Part shown: positions 1 through 5,349 of the stretch, piece by piece
Layout: every line of letters begins with the position of its first letter
How positions within the stretch are numbered: position 1 is the stretch's first letter
From: Deltaproteobacteria bacterium
GTDB lineage: Bacteria; Desulfobacterota; Deferrimicrobia; Deferrimicrobiales; Deferrimicrobiaceae
Direction of reading: 5' to 3'
DNA length: 5,349 bases
Assembly: GCA_025357175.1 (NCBI GenBank)
Contig: JANXPS010000142.1
Location: 1 to 5,349 of the forward strand
Notes under the pieces: model-generated
The model's input: the letters and a program-made list of their open reading frames with translations, nothing else
Told to the model about the DNA's origin: nothing
Databases searched by the model: none
Program-made: the position numbers and the translations under genes

Positions 1-1
1 C

Positions 2-772
<771 letters not shown>

Positions 773-813
773 GAACCCCTCCGATAGAGTACAATTGGGG
801 GATCTCACTCCAA

Positions 814-926
814 GGGACCGCCGACCAGGTGGGAGGAAGAGCCGCCATGGATGGCGGCGGAAGGTCCCGCGGCCGCCAGCGGAGCGGAGGCACGGATGGC
901 GGAGCGTGAGCTGGTACGGAACGCTC
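814..926 (+). other. Structured GC-rich gap between rpoD and the tRNA, with a possible 20-codon ORF
   Basis: No recognised gene lies here. Three inverted repeats are visible. An 8-bp perfect arm pair GCCGCCAT/ATGGCGGC sits at 841-848/851-858 (2-nt centre). It lies inside an outer pair GGGACC/GGTCCC at 814-819/863-868. A separate pair GAGCGT/ACGCTC lies at 902-907/921-926. None is followed by a T-tract, so these are not classical intrinsic terminators, although they could protect the rpoD 3' end. An ATG at 847 opens a 20-codon frame ending in TGA at 907-909. A GGGAGGAAG Shine-Dalgarno-like run precedes it at 831-839. The peptide would be Gly/Arg-rich and matches nothing I know. It could equally be chance in GC-rich DNA. 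Confidence 0.3.
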
Positions 927-932
927 TGACAA

Positions 933-941
933 TGCTATTAT
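933..941 (+). promoter_or_regulatory. Probable extended -10 promoter for the tRNA gene
   Basis: TGC-TATTAT (TG at 933-934, hexamer at 936-941) fits an extended -10 element with one mismatch to TATAAT. It would start transcription near 948, about six bases before the mature tRNA. No good -35 hexamer is present at 16-18 bp, which is tolerated for TGn-type promoters. The short AT-rich interval stands out from GC-rich surroundings. The tRNA could also be co-transcribed with rpoD. Confidence 0.5.
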
Positions 942-953
942 GTTCCTTCACAT

Positions 954-1030
954 GGGCCCATAGCTCAGTTGGTCAGAGCCGCCGGCTCATAACCGGCTGG
1001 TCCCTGGTTCGAGGCCAGGTGGGCCCACCA
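954..1030 (+). tRNA. tRNA with anticodon CAT, probably tRNA-Ile2 (lysidine type); elongator tRNA-Met is the alternative
   Basis: A complete cloverleaf can be drawn by eye. The acceptor stem is 954-960 with 1020-1026 (7 perfect pairs) and the D stem is 963-966/976-979. The anticodon stem is 981-985/993-997 around loop 986-992, with anticodon CAT at 988-990. The variable loop is 998-1002. The T stem is 1003-1007/1015-1019 with loop TTCGAGG. The discriminator is A1027 and CCA is encoded at 1028-1030. The G1-C72 pair and the lack of three G-C pairs in the anticodon stem rule out initiator tRNA. C4-G69 and C5-G68 are the acceptor pairs that, in E. coli, mark tRNA-Ile2 for TilS, which converts C34 to lysidine so that it reads AUA. 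Elongator Met there has U4-A69/A5-U68. So Ile2 is favoured, but annotation pipelines often call such genes Met. Base 60 is G (1014), where a pyrimidine is usual. Confidence 0.93.
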
Positions 1031-1084
1031 AAAAAGACGGTAGCCGACCATATGAAATTCGCAGCATCAGAAATGTCCTTCGAG

Positions 1085-1110
1085 AATGCACCGGTCCCCG
1101 GTGCATTTTT
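1085..1110 (+). terminator. Rho-independent terminator downstream of the tRNA
   Basis: A ten-base-pair perfect stem (1085-1094 with 1098-1107; AATGCACCGG/CCGGTGCATT) has a 3-nt loop and runs into TTTTT at 1106-1110. It ends tRNA transcription about 55 nt past the CCA. It lies only 24 nt before the next start codon, so the downstream operon must depend on read-through or on a promoter overlapping this spot. Confidence 0.92.
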
Positions 1111-1134
1111 CGTTTCGGGACCGGCAGGGGCGGC

Positions 1135-2292
1135 ATGACCCGGGGAACCGCTCCCACCGTCCGCGAGGTTTACGAGGCGCTCGACGCGGCCTGGCCGTTC
1201 GCCCACAGGGCCGACTGGGACAACGTGGGCATCCTGGTCGGAGATCCCGGACAGTCCGCCGGCCGCATCCTGATCGCCCTCGACGCGACTCGCGCCGCGA
1301 TCGAAAAACTGATCGCCATCAAGGGCTCCCTGCTGGTCACGCACCACCCGGTCGTTTTCTCACCTCTCAAATCGATCCGGCCCGACAGCCAGGCGTCCGC
1401 CGCCGCTTTCTCGCTGCTCAAGGCGGGCGCATCCGTCATCAGCGCGCACACCAACGCCGACTCCGCGCCGCGCGGCGTATCCTGGGCGATCGCACGACGC
1501 CTCGGACTCGAGTTCATCCACCCGCTTGTTCCCGACGAGCCCTCCGGCGGGGCCTGCAAGATCGTGGTGTTCGTCCCGGCCGACAACGCCGACTCGATCC
1601 TCGCCGCGTTGTCGGGGGCCGGCGCCGGACGAATCGGGGAATACGCCGACTGCACCTTCCGTTCCGAAGGGACGGGATCCTTTGTCCCCTCGGGCAACGC
1701 ATCGCCGGCCGTCGGCGGGGAAGGGGGGAAGGTCTCCGTCGCCGAGATCCGTCTCGAGACGGTCGTTGCGGGAGCCGATCTTCCCCGCGTCCTTCGGGTG
1801 CTGCGCGACGCGCACCCCTACGAGGAACCGGCGATCGACGTCTATCCGCTCAAGGGCGGGGCGCTGGGAGGCGGTTACGGCGCCGTGGGAACGCTTCGGA
1901 ATCCCGCACCGCTCAAGGACGTCCTCGACATGATTCACCGGCGGCTTCGTTGCGACGGCGGCATCCGGGTCGCGGGCCCGTCGCGTCGGACGGTTCGACG
2001 CATCGCGGTGATGGGCGGCAGCGGGGCGGGGTTCATCCATGCGGCCGCCGAGGCGGGAGCCGACCTGTTCGTGACGGGCGACGTGAAGTACCACGAGGCG
2101 CAAGAGGCGGAAAACGCCGGAATCACGGTGGCCGACGTCGGGCACGGCGCCGCCGAAAAATGGATTTTGCCTGAATTTCGACGGGTGATCTCGGAGCGCT
2201 TCGGCGCATCCGCCGACGTCCGTATCTTTGTTGAAAGGGAGCCCTTGCGGCCTTATCGGCCGGGGGAGACACCGGGAGGGGAAAAAACTTGA
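1135..2292 (+). CDS. Nif3-like dinuclear metal centre protein (YbgI/YqfO family, long form)
   Basis: A 385-residue member of the conserved Nif3/DUF34 family, which forms hexameric toroids with a two-metal site. The reaction is not firmly established. The family is often annotated 'GTP cyclohydrolase 1 type 2', so that label should be treated with caution. The candidate metal ligands are all present: H70-H71 in LLVTHHPVVF, H105 and D109 in SAHTNAD, and H337 and E341 in DVGHGAAEKW. The N-terminus (AHRADWDNVGILVGD, residues 23-37) is the family signature and supports the ATG at 1135, with AGGGG at 1126-1130 as ribosome site. Residues about 140-250 hold the inserted PII/CutA-like domain of the long YqfO form (GRIGEYADCTF, RDAHPYEEPAIDVYPL). 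E. coli YbgI lacks this insert. First gene of a three-gene operon. Its TGA overlaps the next ATG by one base. Confidence 0.93.
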   Translation: MTRGTAPTVREVYEALDAAWPFAHRADWDNVGILVGDPGQSAGRILIALDATRAAIEKLIAIKGSLLVTHHPVVFSPLKSIRPDSQASAAAFSLLKAGASVISAHTNADSAPRGVSWAIARRLGLEFIHPLVPDEPSGGACKIVVFVPADNADSILAALSGAGAGRIGEYADCTFRSEGTGSFVPSGNASPAVGGEGGKVSVAEIRLETVVAGADLPRVLRVLRDAHPYEEPAIDVYPLKGGALGGGYGAVGTLRNPAPLKDVLDMIHRRLRCDGGIRVAGPSRRTVRRIAVMGGSGAGFIHAAAEAGADLFVTGDVKYHEAQEAENAGITVADVGHGAAEKWILPEFRRVISERFGASADVRIFVEREPLRPYRPGETPGGEKT

Positions 2293-3017
2293 TGGAGCAG
2301 GTGAAGGTTCTGCTGGATCTGCAGGAGATCATGACGCGCAGGTGCGCGATCGAAGAGGAAAAGCGGAAGGTGCCGCTGGATGTGGCCGACCTTAAAGGAC
2401 TCTTCGAAGAGCGCGAGGCGGCATTCCTGGCGGCCGGCCAGGAGTTCGAGTCGCTCCGGCAGCAGCGCCGGGACCGGGAGCGGGAGATCGAGGAAGAGCG
2501 CGATCTGGTCGAAAAGGCCAAGGCCAAGCTCATGGGCATCAAGACCAACAAGGAATATTACGCGATGCTCAAGGAGATCGAGCAGACCAAGAAGGTCAAC
2601 ACTGAGCGGGAAGAGGTGCTGCTCGCTCTGATGGCCCGGTTCGAAGAGGCCGAAAAGCGCCTGGCCGACCTGAAGGCCGAGTTCGAGGAGGTCGAAGGCC
2701 GCTATCGCACCCAGATGGTCGACATCGATGCGCGCATGGCGACGTTCGACAAGGAGATCGCCGCGGTCGATGCGGAAAGGCGGCGCATCGGGGCATCGCT
2801 CGAGGCGGGTCTGCTGCGGCGTTTCGAGCAGATCTTCGACAGACGCGAAGGGCTTGCCATCGCCTCCGCCCACAACTGTTCCTGCAGCGGTTGCCACATG
2901 AACCTGTCGCCCCAGCTCTACAACATGCTTCAGCGTGGAGACAAGCTCTACTCATGTCCGAACTGCAACCGGCTGCTCTACTTTTCCGAAGAGGCCGACG
3001 GGGCCGAGGCGGGATGA
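2292..3017 (+). CDS. Coiled-coil zinc-ribbon protein (DUF164 / C4-type zf-RING_7 family)
   Basis: A 241-residue protein of a widespread family with a long helical hairpin and a C-terminal zinc ribbon. Residues about 10-185 are charged, heptad-rich and free of Pro except at 28. They include the family-typical MGIKTNKEYYAMLKEIE segment (81-97), presumably at the turn of the hairpin. The ribbon spans 196-231: C198-x2-C201 (CSGCHMNLSPQ) and C222-x2-C225 (CPNCNRLLYF) are the four ligands, and C196 is an extra cysteine beside them. No signal peptide or membrane segment is seen, so it is cytosolic. The best-studied relative, Helicobacter HP0958/FlgZ, binds sigma-54 and flagellar RNA. That role should not be transferred automatically here. 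Start: GGGAGGGG at 2274-2281 precedes both a TTG at 2289 and the ATG at 2292. I chose ATG because it gives the common TGATG junction with the Nif3 gene. Confidence 0.92.
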   Translation: MEQVKVLLDLQEIMTRRCAIEEEKRKVPLDVADLKGLFEEREAAFLAAGQEFESLRQQRRDREREIEEERDLVEKAKAKLMGIKTNKEYYAMLKEIEQTKKVNTEREEVLLALMARFEEAEKRLADLKAEFEEVEGRYRTQMVDIDARMATFDKEIAAVDAERRRIGASLEAGLLRRFEQIFDRREGLAIASAHNCSCSGCHMNLSPQLYNMLQRGDKLYSCPNCNRLLYFSEEADGAEAG

Positions 3018-3439
3018 CCGGCAAGCGGCTGACCATCAACAGCGACGGGGCTTGCAGGGGCAACCCGGGACCCGCCGGCATCGGCGTGTTCATGCGGGTC
3101 GAAGGCGAGCATGAGCCCCGCGAGTTCTACGCCTACATCGGCGAAACCACCAACAACGTCGCGGAATACAAGGCGCTGCTGCGGGGGCTCGAGGAGGCCG
3201 AAAAACTCGGAGCGGTGGGGGTGACGGTTCTCGCCGACTCCGAACTGCTCGTCCGCCAGCTCAACGGGCAGTACAAGGTGAAATCGGAAGGGTTGCGTCC
3301 CCTTTTCCTCGAAGCGAGCCGCCGCCTTCGGGCTTTTCCGTCGGCACGGGTTGCGCACGTTCGGAGAGAGGAAAACGGCGATGCGGATCGCCTGGCAAAC
3401 CGGGCGATCGACGAGTTCGAGTTCCAGAAGAGCGTCTGA
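3014..3439 (+). CDS. Ribonuclease HI family protein (short YpdQ/archaeal-like type)
   Basis: A 141-residue type 1 RNase H fold enzyme that cleaves the RNA strand of RNA-DNA hybrids (R-loops, primers) using two metal ions. The four expected acidic residues are visible: D11 in INSDGACRGNPGP, E51 in NNVAEYKALLRGLE, D75 in VLADSELLVRQLNG and D125 in ENGDADRLANRAID. H115 in AHVRREENG may be the mobile-loop histidine. The protein is compact, lacks the basic protrusion of E. coli RnhA and has no N-terminal hybrid-binding domain. This resembles the YpdQ/YpeP and archaeal RNase HI group rather than classical rnhA, so I give no symbol. The ATG at 3014 overlaps the upstream stop (ATGA), which indicates translational coupling. 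The TGA at 3437-3439 shares its last two bases with the first helix of the RNase P RNA that follows. Confidence 0.93.
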   Translation: MTGKRLTINSDGACRGNPGPAGIGVFMRVEGEHEPREFYAYIGETTNNVAEYKALLRGLEEAEKLGAVGVTVLADSELLVRQLNGQYKVKSEGLRPLFLEASRRLRAFPSARVAHVRREENGDADRLANRAIDEFEFQKSV

Positions 3440-3829
3440 GGCGACCGGGCGGCCGCCGGTCCGCGGAACGAATGCGGGCGGGAGGAAAGTCCGGGCTCCG
3501 CAGGGCAGGGTGCCGGGTAATTCCCGGTGGGGGCGACCCCGAGGACAGTGCCACAGAAAACAAACCGCCCCGATGAAAAAAGGGGTAAGGGTGAAACGGC
3601 GAGGTAAGAGCTCACCGCGGATCGGGTAATCGGTCCGGCACGGCAAACCACACCCGGAGCAAGGCCAAATAGGGGGACAATTCCGCCGGTTTCTTCGGGC
3701 GGAGAGAGGGCGGCTCGCCCGAGGTCCCCGGGTCAGGCCGCTTGAGGCACGCGGTAACGCGTGTCCTAGAGAAATGGCCGCCACGCGGCGCATTCCGGCC
3801 GCGGACAGAACCCGGCTTATGGTCTCCTC
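3438..3829 (+). ncRNA. rnpB: RNase P RNA (bacterial type A, M1-like)
   Basis: Catalytic RNA of RNase P, which removes 5' leaders from tRNA precursors. All conserved blocks are in order: GAGGAAAGTCCGGGCTCC (P4 5' strand, 3482-3499), ACAGAAAACAAACCGCC, GGTAAGGGTGAAACGGC, GGAGCAAGGCCAAATAGGG (J15/P16), and ACAGAACCCGGCTTAT (P4 3' strand, 3805-3820). P1 pairs GAGGCGACC (3438-3446) with GGTCTCCTC (3821-3829), with one mismatch, and this sets the ends. P2 pairs GGCGGCC near 3448 with GGCCGCC near 3776. P3 is a short hairpin (GTCCGC/GCGGGC), much smaller than in E. coli. P16 pairs 3673-3678 with 3724-3729. P6 can form between GGGC 3503-3506 and GCCC 3717-3720, which marks type A. P18 is capped by a GTAA tetraloop at 3754-3757. 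The L15 motif reads GGC (3642-3644) rather than the usual GGU. Ends are good to a few bases. Confidence 0.97.
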
Positions 3830-3843
3830 AGGCGCTCGTTGTC

Positions 3844-3885
3844 AAAAGGCTCCGTCGCGGGATTCGTCCCGGGGCGGGGCCTTTT
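3844..3885 (+). terminator. Intrinsic terminator after rnpB
   Basis: A long interrupted hairpin: AAAAGGCTCCG (3844-3854) pairs with CGGGGCCTTTT (3875-3885) including one G-T pair. An inner GGGA-TTCG-TCCC stem-loop lies at 3859-3870. The RNA would end in UUUU followed by GC-rich sequence, so the U-tract is short, but the stem is very stable. It starts 14 nt past the P1 helix of the RNase P RNA and closes the Nif3-to-rnpB unit. With A4 on the other flank it could also work on the opposite strand. Confidence 0.85.
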
Positions 3886-3890
3886 GCGTC

Positions 3891-3906
3891 CGGACCGCCC
3901 GGTCCG
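3891..3906. repeat. Perfect 7-bp inverted repeat, CGGACCG-CC-CGGTCCG
   Basis: A 16-bp palindrome with a 2-nt centre lies directly after the rnpB terminator and 70 bp before the mraZ -35 hexamer. A C-run follows it rather than a T-run, so it is not a stand-alone terminator. It could be a backup hairpin or a protein site, and no family can be assigned. The following 3916-3975 stretch is AT-rich compared with the rest of the window and holds no gene. Confidence 0.4.
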
Positions 3907-3975
3907 TCCCCCCCGACTAAAATAAATCACATTTATCCATGATTTCGGCATCTTTGGCAGTTTCCGGAATAATAC

Positions 3976-4003
3976 TTGACACCCCACACCACGGGATTAA
4001 AAT
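3976..4003 (+). promoter_or_regulatory. Sigma-70 promoter of the mraZ/dcw operon
   Basis: The -35 TTGACA (3976-3981) is a perfect match. The -10 TAAAAT (3998-4003) has one mismatch, and the spacer is 16 bp. The predicted start is near 4010, giving a leader of about 40 nt before the mraZ ATG. The AT-rich DNA upstream (3916-3975) could help promoter binding. This is the best promoter match in the window. Confidence 0.88.
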
Positions 4004-4013
4004 GTTCTCCCAG

Positions 4014-4038
4014 TGGGTAATTGTGGGGAAAGGTGGGT
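4014..4038 (+). promoter_or_regulatory. Predicted MraZ operator: three TGGGN boxes at 10-bp period
   Basis: TGGGT (4014-4018), TGGGG (4024-4028) and TGGGT (4034-4038) are separated by exactly 5 nt each. This is the arrangement described for the E. coli MraZ binding site in front of its own operon. The boxes start about 4 nt after the predicted transcription start, and the last one overlaps the AGGTGG ribosome site (4031-4036) of mraZ. Binding should repress the operon. A reverse-strand TGGGG also lies in the promoter spacer (3982-3986). Confidence 0.88.
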
Positions 4039-4049
4039 AACTCGCCCCA

Positions 4050-4505
4050 ATGTCGTACTTCCGTGGCCTATTCGAATATACCATCGATCCCAAGGGCAGG
4101 GTCAATGTGCCCGCGCCCTTCCGCGAACTCGTCCAAAAAGCAGGCCATGAGTCGATCATGATCACGCGGTGGCAGCGTTGCCTCTATGCGTTTTCGCTTC
4201 CCGAGTGGGACGTCATCGAGGGAAAGCTCGCCGACATATCGAGTGTCGATCCCCAGCTCAACAGCTTCAAGCGCTTCTTCGTCGGTTCCGCGGTCGAGGT
4301 CTCCTTCGACAAGCAGGGGCGCATTCTCGTGCCGCAATCGCTTCGCGAATACGCGGGGCTCGAAAAAGAAATCGCGATCACCGGCATGGGGCGGCGGTTC
4401 GAAATCTGGTCGCTCGAGCGGTGGCACGAGGAAGTCGGCGGCTTCGAGAAGGTGCTTCCGTCGGACGCGGAACTCACGAAACGGATCAGCGAGCTCGGGA
4501 TCTGA
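4050..4505 (+). CDS. mraZ: Transcriptional regulator MraZ
   Basis: A 151-residue DNA-binding protein that heads the division/cell-wall cluster and represses it in E. coli. It has two tandem SpoVT-AbrB (swapped-hairpin) domains: residues about 4-50 with FRGLFEYTIDPKGRVNVP, and about 80-127 with VEVSFDKQGRILVPQSLREY. The DPKGR and DKQGR turns carry the arginines expected to contact DNA. Length is normal (about 145-155). The ATG at 4050 is the only possible start, because an in-frame TAA lies at 4038-4040. The ribosome site AGGTGG (4031-4036) is rather far, 13 nt upstream, and lies inside the predicted operator. Two bases separate its stop from the rsmH start, so the two are co-transcribed and probably translationally coupled. 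Confidence 0.98.
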   Translation: MSYFRGLFEYTIDPKGRVNVPAPFRELVQKAGHESIMITRWQRCLYAFSLPEWDVIEGKLADISSVDPQLNSFKRFFVGSAVEVSFDKQGRILVPQSLREYAGLEKEIAITGMGRRFEIWSLERWHEEVGGFEKVLPSDAELTKRISELGI

Positions 4506-4507
4506 CG

Positions 4508-5349
4508 GTGGCCGAAGGCCACATACCTGTTCTTTTCCAGGAAACGATGGAACTGCTTGCGCCGGCTCCGGGGGAGTGTTTCCTCGACGGGACCGCGGGC
4601 GCGGGAGGCCACTCCGAGGCGATCGCGCAGCGGATCGGCCCCGGCGGCGTCCTGGTCAGCGCGGACGGCGACCCCTCGATGCTCGCGGTCGCGGCGGCCC
4701 GGTTGGCCCCTTACCCCTGGGTCCGGATGGTCCACGCCGATTTTTCCGAGCTCGACCGGTTGCGCGAAGCTGCCGACGATCGACCGTTCGACGGGGCGCT
4801 GCTCGACCTGGGCATCTCGTCCGTGCAGCTTGACGATCCGCAGCGAGGGTTCACGTTTCGCGAGGACGGTCCGCTCGACATGCGGCGGGATCCCGGGAGC
4901 GATGACGCGACGGCTGCCGACATCCTCCGCTACACGCGGGAGAACGAACTGGCCGACCTCATCTACCAGTTCGGCGAAGAGCGATTTTCCCGCAGGATCG
5001 CGGCGCGCATCGTCGAGCAGCGCCGGTCGGCCCCGATCGAAACGACCGGGCAGCTTGCGCGGCTGGTCTCCTCGGCGATCCCGCGCAAGGGCTGGCCACG
5101 CGACATCCACCCGGCGACGCGGACGTTCCAGGCGCTGCGGATTGCGGTCAACCGGGAACTCGAGTCGATCGCCGGGTTTCTCGAGCGGATCCCGGCATAC
5201 CTGGCGCCGGGAGGGCGGGTGGGCGTCATCAGTTTCCACTCGCTCGAAGACCGGCTGGTCAAGGTCGCATTCCGGTCGGCCGCGGCCGGAGACGAGGCGA
5301 CGATGAAGGTGGTCACGAAAAAACCCGTTTATCCGGGAGAGGAAGAAAC
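4508..5349 (+). CDS. rsmH: 16S rRNA (cytosine-1402 N4)-methyltransferase RsmH, 3' truncated
   Basis: SAM-dependent enzyme (old name MraW) that adds the N4 methyl group to C1402 in the 16S rRNA decoding centre. The frame begins with GTG at 4508, giving MAEGHIPVLFQETMELLAP, which is the family N-terminus (H-x-PVL). CGGGA at 4496-4500 can serve as ribosome site. It stays open to the right edge: 280 full codons are visible and about 30 of the usual 300-315 residues are missing. SAM-binding motif I is FLDGTAGAGGHSEAI (residues 25-39). Other family blocks are LLDLGISSVQLDDPQRGFTF (98-117, with GPLDMRRDP at 121-129), HPATRTFQALRIAVNREL (201-218) and GVISFHSLEDRLVK (239-252). Nothing is frameshifted. 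It follows mraZ after 2 nt in the standard dcw order, so ftsL and ftsI would be expected beyond the window. Confidence 0.98.
   Translation, partial: MAEGHIPVLFQETMELLAPAPGECFLDGTAGAGGHSEAIAQRIGPGGVLVSADGDPSMLAVAAARLAPYPWVRMVHADFSELDRLREAADDRPFDGALLDLGISSVQLDDPQRGFTFREDGPLDMRRDPGSDDATAADILRYTRENELADLIYQFGEERFSRRIAARIVEQRRSAPIETTGQLARLVSSAIPRKGWPRDIHPATRTFQALRIAVNRELESIAGFLERIPAYLAPGGRVGVISFHSLEDRLVKVAFRSAAAGDEATMKVVTKKPVYPGEEE

Noticed and set aside
790..795. TACAAT as a -10 hexamer just after rpoD
   Set aside because: No -35-like hexamer occurs 16-18 bp upstream and there is no extended TG. Too weak to call on its own.
814..926. SRP 4.5S RNA, T-box leader or cyclic-di-GMP riboswitch in the rpoD-tRNA gap
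   Set aside because: I looked for the SRP GGUC-AGGUCCGGAAGGAAGC core, the T-box sequence and the GEMM motif, and none is present.
851..1138. 95-codon plus-strand frame running through the tRNA
   Set aside because: It reads through the whole tRNA and the terminator hairpin. Chance frame.
1086..2174. 362-codon plus-strand frame overlapping the Nif3 gene
   Set aside because: It is a frame-shifted, Arg-rich shadow of the clear Nif3-family reading frame, and it begins inside the tRNA terminator.
2289..2291. TTG at 2289 as the start of the zinc-ribbon gene
   Set aside because: Its spacing to the ribosome site is acceptable, but the adjacent ATG gives a standard TGATG coupling. The difference is one residue and it remains undecided.
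2978..3793. 271-codon minus-strand frame across RNase HI and rnpB
   Set aside because: It runs antisense to the RNase P RNA and RNase HI, and no protein family is recognisable.
4184..5239. 351-codon open frame on the minus strand opposite mraZ and rsmH
   Set aside because: It is antisense to two unmistakable genes, its composition is Arg/Pro/Gly/Asp-rich as expected for a GC-rich shadow frame, and no domain is recognisable.

Overview
This is a GC-rich, entirely housekeeping stretch of a bacterial chromosome. Every recognised gene reads left to right. The gene order rpoD, CAT-anticodon tRNA, Nif3-family protein, DUF164-type zinc-ribbon protein, RNase HI, rnpB, mraZ and rsmH resembles, from memory, the arrangement in Geobacter-like and other Desulfuromonadota/'deltaproteobacterial' genomes. 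The RpoD core, the type A RNase P RNA and the promoter sequences fit that placement, but the window alone does not fix a genus.

Layout. Positions 2-772 hold the C-terminal half of the primary sigma factor RpoD, cut by the left edge. Positions 773-953 are a structured, GC-rich gap with a possible 20-codon ORF and an extended -10 promoter for the tRNA. Positions 954-1030 are a CCA-encoding tRNA with anticodon CAT, whose acceptor stem favours tRNA-Ile2 (lysidine type) over elongator Met. A strong intrinsic terminator follows at 1085-1110. Positions 1135-3439 are a tightly packed three-gene operon: Nif3 family, zinc ribbon and RNase HI, with 1-nt and 4-nt overlaps. It runs straight into rnpB (about 3438-3829), and the first helix of that RNA shares two bases with the RNase HI stop codon. 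An intrinsic terminator closes the unit at 3844-3885. After a 164-bp control region, the division/cell-wall (dcw) cluster starts with mraZ (4050-4505) and rsmH (4508 to the right edge, truncated).

How the parts fit. The left part deals with transcription and RNA maturation: sigma factor, tRNA, RNA-DNA hybrid removal and tRNA 5' processing. The right part is the head of the dcw cluster. The clearest regulatory signal is in front of mraZ. A near-consensus sigma-70 promoter (TTGACA-16-TAAAAT) is followed by three TGGGN boxes at exact 10-bp spacing. This is the described MraZ operator architecture, so autoregulation is predicted.

I found no mobile elements, CRISPR arrays, toxin or defence genes, and no convincing undescribed system. 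The points worth a second look are the RNase HI/rnpB junction, the GGC in place of GGU in the L15 loop of the RNase P RNA, the identity of the CAT tRNA, the MraZ boxes that overlap the Shine-Dalgarno sequence, and the structured gap after rpoD.
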